Part shown: piece after piece, positions 54,623-63,558 of the stretch
Layout: the number at the start of each line of letters is the position of its first letter
Numbering within the stretch: the stretch's first letter is position 1
NCBI GenBank assembly: GCA_017744715.1
Contig: JAGIAT010000001.1
Span: forward strand, 868,001-932,000
Direction: 5' to 3'
Source of the DNA: Niabella sp.
GTDB taxonomy: Bacteria > Bacteroidota > Bacteroidia > Chitinophagales > Chitinophagaceae
Length of the DNA stretch: 64,000 bases
Translations under genes and position numbers: made by a program
The notes under the pieces: model-generated
Databases searched by the model: none
What the model was told of the DNA's origin: nothing
The model's input: only the letters and a program-made list of their open reading frames with translations

Positions 54623-55345
54623 TCAATCTGCCTTATTCACGCTCCCCGCTCCGTTTGCAGAAGAGCTTACCTTGGGATTACCCTTGTATTTGATGCTGGA
54701 GGCGCCGCTGGCATCTGCAGTCAGCTGAACGCTGGCGAACACATTGGCGGTACTGGCCCCGCTGGCTTCAATATTGGTGGTTTCGGCTTTCAAATCAAAC
54801 GCGTGAATGGTGCTGGCGCCGCTGGATTCTCCTTTGATATCGCGGGTTTCCCCGGTAATATTCAGGGTAGACGCCCCGCTTACATCCATCTGCACCGTGG
54901 GTGCTTTCACCTCCAGCGTTGCATTGGAAGCACCGCTGATATCCAGGGAAAACGGATCGTTCTGAATGATCTTGTTATCGCCTTTCAAGGTGGAGGCCCC
55001 GGACAAGGCCGCCTTTTTCACTACCGGCATGGAAACATAAATCTTGATATCATTGCTGGGTTTCAGGTTTACATCATCTTTTTCATCAATATCCAGTTCT
55101 CCTTCTTCAACCCTCGCAGTGATATATTGAAAAAGGTTTTCATCTGTTTCGATTTTTACGCTGAACACAGAATCCTGTTTGAGGAATACCAGAGACGCAT
55201 TGCCAACATCAATACTGTTAAAATCCTTCAACTCATAGGTCTTGCTCACAATTTTCCCGTTGCCTTTAATACGCTGCTGGTCAATGATATTACAGGATCC
55301 TGCCAGTAAGATGGCACCCAATGCCCCAAAAAATAACTGTTTCAT
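54623..55345 (-). CDS. DUF2807 head-GIN domain lipoprotein
   Basis: 240 residues from ATG 55345 (an upstream ATG at 55372 would precede the leader by 9 residues). Lipoprotein signal ends LLAGSC. A right-handed parallel beta structure of the DUF2807 family follows, with many serine/alanine-glycine turns (KKAALSGASTLKGDNK, TVQMDVSGASTLNITG, IEASGASTANVFAS). Found as surface or periplasmic proteins in Bacteroidota, sometimes called putative auto-transporter adhesins. The tandem repeats begin 17 bp after its stop. Confidence 0.85.
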   Translation of the reverse strand: MKQLFFGALGAILLAGSCNIIDQQRIKGNGKIVSKTYELKDFNSIDVGNASLVFLKQDSVFSVKIETDENLFQYITARVEEGELDIDEKDDVNLKPSNDIKIYVSMPVVKKAALSGASTLKGDNKIIQNDPFSLDISGASNATLEVKAPTVQMDVSGASTLNITGETRDIKGESSGASTIHAFDLKAETTNIEASGASTANVFASVQLTADASGASSIKYKGNPKVSSSANGAGSVNKAD

Positions 55346-55498
55346 CCGCTGCTTTTTTAAGTTTATAATCATTTGTTTTTACCCGGAACCTGAAACCGGT
55401 ACTGCCCCTTTTTATAAAAATAAAATTTTAAACACAGAATCCATGTAATTTAACCAAAGGTTCTCCGGATTCTCTACCCATGTGATTTGCAATTTTAT

Positions 55499-55506
55499 TA
55501 CCTTCG
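55499..55506 (+). promoter_or_regulatory. Bacteroidota -7 promoter box near the guaA start
   Basis: TACCTTCG, one base off consensus, ends 6 bp before the ATG at 55513, so the leader would be very short. No clear -33 box. Confidence 0.45.
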
Positions 55507-55512
55507 CGCATC

Positions 55513-57048
55513 ATGACCGAAAAAATCTTAATACTTGATTTTGGCTCCCAGTATACCCAGCTCATTGCGCGCAGCGTAAGGGAAGCCAATGTTTATTGCG
55601 AAATCATTCCTTACTCCAAATCATTTGAATTCGAAGGCAATTTAAAAGGAATTATCCTTTCCGGGTCGCCCTTTTCGGTAAATGATGAAAATGCGCCGGT
55701 TATCAGCATAAAAAGCCTCCTGGGCCAGGTGCCGGTTTTGGGCATTTGCTACGGTGCACAGCTTTCTACCAAACTCTTTGGCGGACGGGTGGAGAAAAGC
55801 AGTAAACGGGAATATGGAAGGGCCCAGATGCAGATCGGCCAGGCCGGAGACCCGCTGATGAAAGCAGTGGAAGCAAGGAGCCAGGTATGGATGAGCCATG
55901 GCGACAGCATCCTGGAACTTCCCGCAGATTTTAAGGTATTGGCTACCACGGAAAGCATACCGGTGGCCGCGTTCAAATATGCCGGGGCACCACACCCGCT
56001 TTACGGATTGCAGTTTCACCCCGAAGTGTATCACAGCATTGAAGGGAAAAAAATATTAAAGAACTTTCTTACCGATATCTGCGGTTGCAGCCAGGACTGG
56101 ACGCCCGCGCACTTTATTACCGATACCGTAAATGAGCTTCGTGAAAAGATCGGCGACCGCAAGGTGATTATGGCATTGAGCGGCGGGGTAGACAGTACCG
56201 TTGCGGCTACACTCATTCATAAAGCGATCGGAAGCCGGCTGTATGGCATTTTTGTAGACAATGGCGTACTGCGGAAAGACGAGTTTGAACAGGTGCTGGA
56301 AACCTACAAACAACTTGGTCTGAACATTAAGGGCGTGGATGCAAAGGATACGTTCTATAAGGAATTAAAGGGGAACCCCGATCCGGAAACCAAACGGAAG
56401 ATCATCGGTCGTCTTTTTATTGATGTGTTCCAGCAGGAAGCGAACCAGTTAACCGGTATCGATTTCCTGGGCCAGGGAACCATTTACCCGGATGTGATCG
56501 AAAGCGTTTCGGTACACGGCCCGTCGGTAACCATCAAATCGCACCACAATGTGGGCGGTCTTCCGGAAAAAATGCACCTGTCCCTGGTAGAACCCCTGCG
56601 CTTTCTTTTTAAAGATGAGGTACGCAAAGTGGGCCGGGAGTTGGGCATACCCGCCGAACTGATTGACCGGCACCCGTTTCCGGGACCGGGACTGGCGATC
56701 CGTATATTGGGTGAAGTAACTGAAGAAAAAGTCAAATTACTACAGGAAGCGGATGCTATTTACATCAATGCACTAAAAGAAACGGGGCTGTATGCAACGG
56801 TTTGGCAGGCTGGAACAATCTTGTTACCAGTAAAGAGTGTAGGCGTAATGGGGGATGAGCGTACGTATGAATATACCGTGGCCCTCCGGGCCGTGACCAG
56901 TGTGGATGGCATGACGGCCGACTGGGCGCACCTTCCCTATGATTTCCTGGCAAATGTTTCCAATGAGATTTGTAACAACGTAAGAGGAATTAACCGCGTG
57001 GTGTATGATATTAGCAGCAAACCGCCGGCTACCATAGAATGGGAATAA
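55513..57048 (+). CDS. guaA: GMP synthase (glutamine-hydrolysing)
   Basis: 511 residues, standard length. It aminates XMP to GMP using glutamine and ATP. The N-terminal class I amidotransferase domain has the nucleophile Cys79 ([17 protein letters not shown]) and the His-Glu pair in [11 protein letters not shown]. The ATP-pyrophosphatase has the PP-loop [14 protein letters not shown], followed by the C-terminal dimerisation domain ([21 protein letters not shown]). With guaB upstream, the two steps from IMP to GMP are within 5 kb but not in one operon. Confidence 0.95.
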   Translation: MTEKILILDFGSQYTQLIARSVREANVYCEIIPYSKSFEFEGNLKGIILSGSPFSVNDENAPVISIKSLLGQVPVLGICYGAQLSTKLFGGRVEKSSKREYGRAQMQIGQAGDPLMKAVEARSQVWMSHGDSILELPADFKVLATTESIPVAAFKYAGAPHPLYGLQFHPEVYHSIEGKKILKNFLTDICGCSQDWTPAHFITDTVNELREKIGDRKVIMALSGGVDSTVAATLIHKAIGSRLYGIFVDNGVLRKDEFEQVLETYKQLGLNIKGVDAKDTFYKELKGNPDPETKRKIIGRLFIDVFQQEANQLTGIDFLGQGTIYPDVIESVSVHGPSVTIKSHHNVGGLPEKMHLSLVEPLRFLFKDEVRKVGRELGIPAELIDRHPFPGPGLAIRILGEVTEEKVKLLQEADAIYINALKETGLYATVWQAGTILLPVKSVGVMGDERTYEYTVALRAVTSVDGMTADWAHLPYDFLANVSNEICNNVRGINRVVYDISSKPPATIEWE

Positions 57049-57130
57049 TATTTGCTGGGAATATACCGGTTTCCCGGATCGATCTTTCTGGAACGGAACC
57101 GGGAACAGGTGATCAAATATTCTTGTGACT

Positions 57131-58294
57131 ATGAAGAAATTATCTTTATTTGTACTCCTTGCCCTTTGCCAGGTTATGGCAGTTACGGCACAGGTAGCGG
57201 GTTCGCAGCGGCATAAAATGGCCATTTTTACCCCTTTATACCTGGATGATGCCTTTGGGGCAGACGGATCGTACAATTACAGCGGCAAATCATTTCCCAA
57301 AGCCTCGATACCCGGATTGGAGTTTTATCATGGTGCATCAATGGCCGTCGATTCGCTGAACCATCTGAATCTTCCGCTGGATATTTACATTTATGATTCA
57401 AAGTCGGCGAAAATGTCGTTGGAAAGCCAGGTTAACAAGGCCGCGTCCGATGGCGTGGAGCTCATCATCGCCAACTGTGCCATCAGTGAACTGGACCGGT
57501 TGTCAAAGCTGGCAGCTTCAAAAAAGATCGCACTGGTAAATGCGGTGGTACCTAATGACGGAAATGTACGGGACAATCCTTATTTCGTGGTGATGAACCC
57601 TACCTTACCCACGCAGGGAGAGCAGATCTATGCCTATCTCAAAAAGAATTATCCCGGGCAGCAGATCATTTATCTTACCCGTAAAGGAGCTTCTGAAAAT
57701 TACCTGAGGTCTGTTTTTGAAACCCTCAACAAACTGGACAAGAGTACCGCCATGCACATCAAATTTACTGATGTGAAGGATTCGCTGTCCCAGGCCCAGA
57801 TCACGGCTAATCTTTTTACGGACCGGCCCTCGCTGTTTGTGATCGGCTCGCTGGATAATAGCTTTTCGGAAAAACTGCTCACCCAGTTGTCAAGATTGAG
57901 TAAAACCTATCCCCGCATCACCATAATGGGGATGCCTACCTGGGACAATCTGAACTTTTCAAAGTATAAGGGGCTGGACCTGGTGTACAGTACCCCGTTT
58001 TACAGCTCTAGGCTGGATGTAACCAGCCGGAATATCATCAGCTATTATAACTCGAAGATGTATGCAAGGCCTTCGGACCTGGTGTTTCGGGGTTATGATC
58101 TTACCTACCGGTTTGGCCGCCTGTTAAACCAATATGGCAAAAATCTTGAGGCGATGCTGACCAGCAAGGATTACCGGGTATTTTACGACTATGATATTCA
58201 GCCGGTGAGCAAGGTCAATAAACTGGACTATTACGAAAACAAAAAACTGTACTTCCTGGAATATTCCAACGGCAGCTTTAAAAGGGTTCGTTGA
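57131..58294 (+). CDS. Secreted type 1 periplasmic-binding-fold protein
   Basis: 387 residues from ATG 57131. A signal peptide (ending VTAQ) precedes a two-lobed periplasmic binding fold: HKMAIFTPLYLDDAFG, GLEFYHGASMAVDSLNHLNLPLDIYIYDSKS, and the second lobe KTYPRITIMGMPTWDNLNFSKYKGLDLVYSTPFYSS. In Bacteroidota such domains are often fused to LysM; here LysM is absent. It may bind a ligand without being a transporter subunit. A TATTCTTG box (57118-57125) ends 5 bp before the ATG. Confidence 0.75.
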   Translation: MKKLSLFVLLALCQVMAVTAQVAGSQRHKMAIFTPLYLDDAFGADGSYNYSGKSFPKASIPGLEFYHGASMAVDSLNHLNLPLDIYIYDSKSAKMSLESQVNKAASDGVELIIANCAISELDRLSKLAASKKIALVNAVVPNDGNVRDNPYFVVMNPTLPTQGEQIYAYLKKNYPGQQIIYLTRKGASENYLRSVFETLNKLDKSTAMHIKFTDVKDSLSQAQITANLFTDRPSLFVIGSLDNSFSEKLLTQLSRLSKTYPRITIMGMPTWDNLNFSKYKGLDLVYSTPFYSSRLDVTSRNIISYYNSKMYARPSDLVFRGYDLTYRFGRLLNQYGKNLEAMLTSKDYRVFYDYDIQPVSKVNKLDYYENKKLYFLEYSNGSFKRVR

Positions 58295-58308
58295 TTCCCG
58301 GGGCGGTA

Positions 58309-58914
58309 TCAGTTGTTTTTGAGATCGTCCAGTACACTTTTTTGGGAGGCGATGATCTTTGATTGTTTTTGTTGCTCGTCCAGGTTCTTTTGCAGCTTCT
58401 CTTCCAGCTCCTTATAGGCGTCTTTTAAAGATTGCAGTTTTTGTTCTTCTGTAACAAGAACGTCTTCCTGTTTTTTGATCCGGAAGATGGCATCACTCCT
58501 TTTTACGTCGGAGGCAAGGCTTTCCAGGAAGGATTTGCCATTGGCCGCCAGTGTTGCGGCGTCGCCCACCACATTATTGCCTCCCTCCATGATCATATAC
58601 AGGGTCGTTTTCTCCTTTCCGTTTTTAACCGAGGGGATCGTTTTAAAGGTATAATCCAGCACGGAGCGGGTAATGGATGGTATGCTGCTGTTGTTATAGG
58701 ATATAAAATCCTTGGCAGCGGTATATTTTAGCTGCAGATCCGCCATTTTGGCTTTTAATGCGTTTTCCACTACGGCTACCGGGTAGTCATATTCTACTGC
58801 AAGTGCCGGCTGGTCGATCTTTTTATACCGGATCTTTCCTTCAAAAGCTTTTTGCGCAAAAGAAACAGTGCCCGTCAGTGTAAACAACGCCAAAATCAAC
58901 GAAATCTTTTTCAT
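58309..58914 (-). CDS. Secreted hypothetical protein with a C-terminal coiled coil
   Basis: 201 residues. A signal peptide (1-20, ending SFAQ) is followed by a domain of about 120 residues of unknown type, and a coiled coil from about 150 on (VTEEQKLQSLKDAYKELEEKLQKNLDEQQKQSKII). Convergent with the periplasmic-binding gene. Not recognised. Confidence 0.75.
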   Translation of the reverse strand: MKKISLILALFTLTGTVSFAQKAFEGKIRYKKIDQPALAVEYDYPVAVVENALKAKMADLQLKYTAAKDFISYNNSSIPSITRSVLDYTFKTIPSVKNGKEKTTLYMIMEGGNNVVGDAATLAANGKSFLESLASDVKRSDAIFRIKKQEDVLVTEEQKLQSLKDAYKELEEKLQKNLDEQQKQSKIIASQKSVLDDLKNN

Positions 58915-58946
58915 GTTAATTTGTATTTTTATAGAGTGATGTATTG

Positions 58947-58978
58947 CGAAGGTAAAAAGATGTTATCCCAACCCCAAA
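58947..58978 (-). promoter_or_regulatory. Bacteroidota promoter of the 58309-58914 gene
   Basis: On the minus strand TTTG (58978-58975), 20 bp, TACCTTCG (58954-58947), 32 bp before the ATG. Near-canonical. Confidence 0.55.
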
Positions 58979-59012
58979 TTTTACGCAGCAATACCATTTA
59001 GCAGAAGAACAG

Positions 59013-59020
59013 TACATTTG
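59013..59020 (+). promoter_or_regulatory. Bacteroidota -7 promoter box of the flippase gene
   Basis: TACATTTG, a full match to TAnnTTTG, ends 20 bp before the TTG start at 59041. The -33 position has no TTTG. Confidence 0.45.
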
Positions 59021-59040
59021 TTAAATAATACGAAGATCCA

Positions 59041-60549
59041 TTGAGCGGCATTAAACAACTGGCAGGACAAACTATTTGGTACGGCTTAAGCAATGTATTA
59101 ACCAGATTGATCGGGTTTCTTTTAACCCCCATTTTGACCTACCTGATGGTAGATCCAAAAGGCGTTAAGGAATTCGGAGACTTTAGCCTATTGTATGCCT
59201 GGATTGGTGTTGCCAATATTATATACACTTACGGGTTGGAAACCGGATATTTCCGTTTTAGCAGCGATGCCGGCGTGTCTCAACGGCAGCTTTTCAATTC
59301 CACTTTCGGCTCGCACGTGGTTACCACTATCATATTAAGCGTTGTTCTCCTTTATTTTAGTCATCCCATTGCCGAATTTTTAGAAATTGGCAAACTTCCC
59401 CGGATCATTGTAATTACGGTGATTATTATGGGGTTTGATACTCTTTCTACCATTCCTTTTGCCAAATTAAGGCAGGAGAACCGTCCACGCAGGTATGCCT
59501 TTATAAAGGTATTTGGCGTATTGGTAAATATTGGCCTGGTGGTGTTATTTGTATATTTTATCCCTAAGCATTTTTCAAAGTCGGAAAATTATTTGATTAA
59601 ATGGTTGTTGCAGCAAAACAGGGTAACGTTATTAGTCCTGGCAAACTTGGCACAGGCTTTTTTTGTATTTCTGTTTTTATATCCTGAATGGAAGCGGTTT
59701 CGTTTCAACATCAATATACCTCTTTTAAAAAAAGTACTTCATTACAGCTTGCCCATGATTGTTATTGGTCTTGCCGGAATGGTGAATGAAGTAATGGACC
59801 GGCAGATGCTGAAGAGTTTTCTGCCCCATTCAATGGATGAAAATATGCGTATAGTGGGTATTTATTCCGCTAATTATAAAATATCCATTTTTATAACGAT
59901 GTTTATACAGGCGTTTCGTATGGCTGCAGAACCCTTTTTTTTCCGGCAAAAAAATGCAGCTAATGCCCGGCAAACCTATGCCCGTGTTATGAAATGGTTT
60001 GTTATCACACTTTGTATTGCATATCTGTTTACAGGACTTTATCTCCATATATGGCAGCATATGATTGGCAGGGAGTACCGGTCTGGTTTGGGCATTGTAC
60101 CCATATTGTTAATGGCGAATGTTTTTCTTGGAATTTACTATAATCTTTCGGCCTGGTATAAGTTAACAGACAGAATGTATTGGGGTATTATCATTACCAT
60201 TTTAGGCGCGGTAATAACTTTAATCGGCAACTACTTATTTATTCCAAAATTTGAAATGTATGCGGGCGCAACGGTAACGATGGTTTGTTACGGCTCAATG
60301 GTCGTATTGGCTTATTTGCTGGGTCAGAAATATTACCCGATACCGTATGCATGGAAGAAGCTCATGGCATATATTTTTATAACCGTGATTCTTTTTTGGA
60401 TCAACAGTGCGGTTAGTTCTTTTATCGGCAACTTCTGGTTAAAAACAATTTCAGCAACCTTTTTTATGGCTGTATTCCTGTATTTCATTGGGCGTGTGGA
60501 AAAGAAAGAATTAAAGGCGTTACCGGTTATCGGTAAGTTCATTAGATAA
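59041..60549 (+). CDS. Polysaccharide flippase (Wzx/MATE-like membrane protein)
   Basis: 502 residues, starting at TTG 59041. About 12-14 membrane helices in the order seen in oligosaccharide flippases, with SGIKQLAGQTIWYGLSNVLTRLIGFLLTPILTYLM at the start and QAFRMAAEPFFFRQ in the middle. It would flip lipid-linked oligosaccharide units across the inner membrane. No polysaccharide cluster lies next to it in the window, although GT2-type genes occur elsewhere. Confidence 0.85.
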   Translation: MSGIKQLAGQTIWYGLSNVLTRLIGFLLTPILTYLMVDPKGVKEFGDFSLLYAWIGVANIIYTYGLETGYFRFSSDAGVSQRQLFNSTFGSHVVTTIILSVVLLYFSHPIAEFLEIGKLPRIIVITVIIMGFDTLSTIPFAKLRQENRPRRYAFIKVFGVLVNIGLVVLFVYFIPKHFSKSENYLIKWLLQQNRVTLLVLANLAQAFFVFLFLYPEWKRFRFNINIPLLKKVLHYSLPMIVIGLAGMVNEVMDRQMLKSFLPHSMDENMRIVGIYSANYKISIFITMFIQAFRMAAEPFFFRQKNAANARQTYARVMKWFVITLCIAYLFTGLYLHIWQHMIGREYRSGLGIVPILLMANVFLGIYYNLSAWYKLTDRMYWGIIITILGAVITLIGNYLFIPKFEMYAGATVTMVCYGSMVVLAYLLGQKYYPIPYAWKKLMAYIFITVILFWINSAVSSFIGNFWLKTISATFFMAVFLYFIGRVEKKELKALPVIGKFIR

Positions 60550-60602
60550 GAATCATCAGTCTTTAGCGGATCGTGCACTGAGGTTGCTTCTGCTTAATGC
60601 CG

Positions 60603-60702
60603 CCTTATTTTTGTCAAAAGCAAATTGATCTCCAACCTTTCCAGCATATTAACCCAACCGATGGGTTCTCCCAAAGGAGCGGAGGAGCAACAGGCCGGGC
60701 TG
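60603..60702 (+). pseudogene. Decayed duplicate of the recG promoter and start
   Basis: Bases 60603-60622 are identical to 63513-63532, including the TATTTTTG box. An ungapped alignment, constant offset 2910, continues to about 60702 at clearly raised identity. The translated remnant LTQPMGSPKGAEEQQAGLES aligns with the RecG N-terminus LSSPIGYLKGVGPQRAELLQ. The start codon is lost and the rest of the gene is absent. It lies 53 bp after the flippase gene and on the far side of the adhesin gene from recG. Confidence 0.7.
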
Positions 60703-60780
60703 GAAAGCATTTCAGTGCCTGCCTTTGATAGGCCGGTTCCTGCAGTAATGCAGCGTTGATAGCTGCGGCAACCGCCCGAA

Positions 60781-63117
60781 TCAGTCTTCCACCGTTGCCT
60801 GTATCACTTTGGAATATGTTGGTGCCGCATCATTTTTATCATATTGAACGATTCGCACATAAACCCGGGAAGCAGTACGCTCCGGTAACTCTTTTTTACT
60901 ACACGAAATGCCTGCCCCCATCAGTCCTGCACAGCAAATGAACAGGCGCAGGTTCCGGGCCCGTACTTTGAGCGACATTGCGAGCACTATTGCGATAAAA
61001 AACAGGGAAGCCGTTGCCGGAACTTCGCTTTGGCTTTTTCCTTCAACGGTATAATGGATGGGCCGGTTGGAAACACCGTCGGGTGCTTTTGAGCGGACTG
61101 TTGCCCATTTCACAAACCGGGTTCCGTCAGTGGAAATTTCGATATCAAAGTGATCATTATGCTCCTCCGTTTCTGTTACCCAGCTTACCTTCAGTATATT
61201 TCCCGTTATTGTAGCCTGTATAGAGCCAAAACTTACCGCCAATGCTAGCGGAGATATGCCAAAGTTAACCTCCTGAATACCTGTTTCCGGAACAACACCG
61301 GTAAACTGCACCACAAAGTCAGTATTGTTATTATGGTTGTTTACATTGGAACCTGCAGCGCTAAGATCCTCTCCGCTATTCCGGTAGCCATCGGGAGCTA
61401 CTCCGGCAGGATCTGTAACCACGGTTCCGCTGTCCAGTGACTGGCTGCTTACCATCAGGCGGATGTTAAGTGCGGAAAGGTCGCCGTTTACGGGGATGCC
61501 GCTGATGGAATACTGTCCGTTCACCAGGGCGCTTTTGCCAACAATTTTACCATTTCCATCCAACAGGTAAACGAACATACCGCTGTCGCCATTGTACCCA
61601 TTTTCCCCCGGGTCCTGTAAACCGTTGCCGTTTGCATCTTTGAACAAGGTGCCCGAAACGGCTGCATCCTGTACCCTGGCCATATGATCTTCCACTTCGC
61701 CTCCTACTCCGGGCCCCGCAGCACTTTCATCCATGCCGGTTGAAGCATCATCGGTCAGCAGGGCCTGGGCCAGGCGAATCCTCATTGGGTAATTGGTAAA
61801 GGCAGCAAAAGGTTCCGCAAGGTTTGCAAACTGAATTGTAACCTCCCCGCTGGTGCCGTCTGGAACGGCAGCTGCGTTACTACGTTCTGCCGGCTCAAAA
61901 AAGCCATTTTGGTTTATGTCGATCCACCCGGTAAGCGATCCTGCTGTTCCGGAATTGTTTTTAACCGGTACGCGGATCGTTGCACCGCGTGCCCCAACAA
62001 CAATGGATGACTTATAAGGATTGGGAAGCCCATCCTCATCCGCTTCGTTGTTCTTGTCATCTCCAAAAAGATCCCCGCTGTACAGCTGGCCGGGCTCGTC
62101 ATCTGCGCGGGTACCGATAACAAAGCCCGGGGCATTCTTCGTTGCCTCAGATATACCGGAAAGTCTTACATTATTTTGAACCGGGGGTGTGCCTCCCGAA
62201 AAACTCAGGTCAAGTGAATGGCTTGTAAGGCCATAGCTTTGAGGAGCGTCTCCAAAATCATAAGTAACCAGGAAGCCAATTGCAATCGCCTGGGCCCCGC
62301 CGCCTTTCAGTAATACATCGATCTGGTCGGCACCATGTGCAAACCAGATTACTTCCCCGGGCCCTTCCCCTGTAGAGGCCGGGTTGCGCAACAGCACGGT
62401 GCGCCCCTGATCACTTACATCCGCCACGGTATTGAACGATGTAGAACGTGCAGAGCCGGTATATGCATTCTGCACCTTGTCAAAAACCTGCCAGGGTGTT
62501 GCTGTTCCACCTCCGGAATTACCTGCGGTAAAACGTTCGTATTCCCGGTAGGGGCTTACGGGGCTGCTTCCCAGGGATTCTGCGCCTACTGCCAGCATGC
62601 CGGGTATCTTAACAACGGTATTCCCCAGTCTTGCGGTGACTGAAACGCGGAAATTCACAGCCTGTCCGTCTACCGTATTCCGGATGCCCACCACGGAATT
62701 GTGTGCGTCTGTCAGGTTATCGTATACCTGCGTAATATTACCGGTTGTATAGTTATAACTGCCGGTATACTGGTTGGCGTTATTGACCGCCTGTGTGAAC
62801 CAGTTATAACCCGTTTTCATATCATCATAGGCCCATTGACCGGAAACATAAGACTGCAGGTTATTGGTATTCCCATTGATCTTTGTAATTCTAATGGTAT
62901 AAACAACTCCCTGCGGTGTGGTAACGGTCCTGGTGGTGTTATCCGGTATGCCATCACCCGGACGGCCATCGTTATTCAGGTCCCAGTTTACCCAATAAAC
63001 ACTTTGCATATGATTTCCGTTCCCTCTCTTTGCGGGAGCTGCCCCGGAAAAAGATTGACAATACACAGCAAGGGCTGCTGAACAAACGAGCAAAACCAGG
63101 TAAATACGCTTTATCAT
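60781..63117 (-). CDS. GEVED/SdrD-like secreted surface protein with an abnormal C-terminus
   Basis: 778 residues with a signal peptide (ending VYCQ). An N-terminal part of unknown fold precedes a GEVED domain (GWIDINQNGFFEPAERSNAA to GGEVEDHMARV), an SdrD/Cna-B-like repeat (VSGTLFKDANGNGLQDPGENG), and a fibronectin-like domain (LKVSWVTETEEHNDHFDIEISTDGTRFVKW). That last domain type usually precedes a type IX secretion tail. Here it is interrupted by two hydrophobic stretches (about 705-716 and 725-738) with a lipobox-like GISC (Cys739) before the domain's closing strands (YVRIVQYDKNDAAPTYSKVI). No type IX tail follows. Confidence 0.82.
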   Translation of the reverse strand: MIKRIYLVLLVCSAALAVYCQSFSGAAPAKRGNGNHMQSVYWVNWDLNNDGRPGDGIPDNTTRTVTTPQGVVYTIRITKINGNTNNLQSYVSGQWAYDDMKTGYNWFTQAVNNANQYTGSYNYTTGNITQVYDNLTDAHNSVVGIRNTVDGQAVNFRVSVTARLGNTVVKIPGMLAVGAESLGSSPVSPYREYERFTAGNSGGGTATPWQVFDKVQNAYTGSARSTSFNTVADVSDQGRTVLLRNPASTGEGPGEVIWFAHGADQIDVLLKGGGAQAIAIGFLVTYDFGDAPQSYGLTSHSLDLSFSGGTPPVQNNVRLSGISEATKNAPGFVIGTRADDEPGQLYSGDLFGDDKNNEADEDGLPNPYKSSIVVGARGATIRVPVKNNSGTAGSLTGWIDINQNGFFEPAERSNAAAVPDGTSGEVTIQFANLAEPFAAFTNYPMRIRLAQALLTDDASTGMDESAAGPGVGGEVEDHMARVQDAAVSGTLFKDANGNGLQDPGENGYNGDSGMFVYLLDGNGKIVGKSALVNGQYSISGIPVNGDLSALNIRLMVSSQSLDSGTVVTDPAGVAPDGYRNSGEDLSAAGSNVNNHNNNTDFVVQFTGVVPETGIQEVNFGISPLALAVSFGSIQATITGNILKVSWVTETEEHNDHFDIEISTDGTRFVKWATVRSKAPDGVSNRPIHYTVEGKSQSEVPATASLFFIAIVLAMSLKVRARNLRLFICCAGLMGAGISCSKKELPERTASRVYVRIVQYDKNDAAPTYSKVIQATVED
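60867..61026. repeat. Imperfect direct repeats bounding an in-frame insertion in the adhesin
   Basis: GGGAAGCAGTACGCTCCGG (from 60867) and GGGAAGCCGTTGCCGGAAC (from 61005) are similar 22-24 base segments 138 bp apart. On the minus strand they encode ELPERTAS and EVPATAS. The 46 codons between encode the two hydrophobic stretches. Confidence 0.45.
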
Positions 63118-63493
63118 CGGTTAAAAGGTTTAACATGGTAAACAGCGGAAAGGCTACCACAGGAAGGAATGCGGCGGGTTTTTTGAATCTGCTGTACCTA
63201 CCAATACTTATAATAATATCGCCATCTATCACTGCCTTTCTGATCACAAAAGATCCTTCATCTGGCCATCATAGAAAAGAAGGTACAATTGCCGAAATAA
63301 AAGTAAAGCAGTTAGCTGGCAGGCGGTCTATGTTTTAGTTACTAAAATGATGAATTCTGTTATAAAAATGCTATCTGGAAGCCGCAGTGCCGGAGTGCGG
63401 GGCGATAAAGGGATACTCAAAACAGCAAAATGAATACTTTTTGATAGCGCCTTTTTTTTCGGTAAATGCCTGGTGCGGCTATAAAACATCCGT
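63118..63493. other. Intergenic region between the adhesin and recG
   Basis: It must hold the minus-strand adhesin promoter, but I found no clear box. No gene-like frame is present. Confidence 0.4.
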
Positions 63494-63523
63494 TTTGCGG
63501 TTAGCAAAAGCACCTTATTTTTG
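63494..63523 (+). promoter_or_regulatory. Bacteroidota promoter of recG
   Basis: TTTG (63494-63497), 18 bp, TATTTTTG (63516-63523), about 35 bp before the TTG start. The -7 part is duplicated at 60606-60613. Confidence 0.6.
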
Positions 63524-63558
63524 TCAAAAGCAGTTTTATTTCAGGGTATAACAACATA

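Noticed and set aside
54137..54626. Minus-strand open frames with repeated peptides (SFQRCSWNKKPH and MAGEAVQASK)
   Set aside because: They arise because the 150-bp unit is divisible by three. The 148-bp middle unit breaks the frame and there is no start signal, so this is treated as repeat DNA.
57071..57105. TTCCCGG/CCGGGAA pairing after guaA as a terminator
   Set aside because: The stem is only 7 bp with a 21-base loop and no T-tract.
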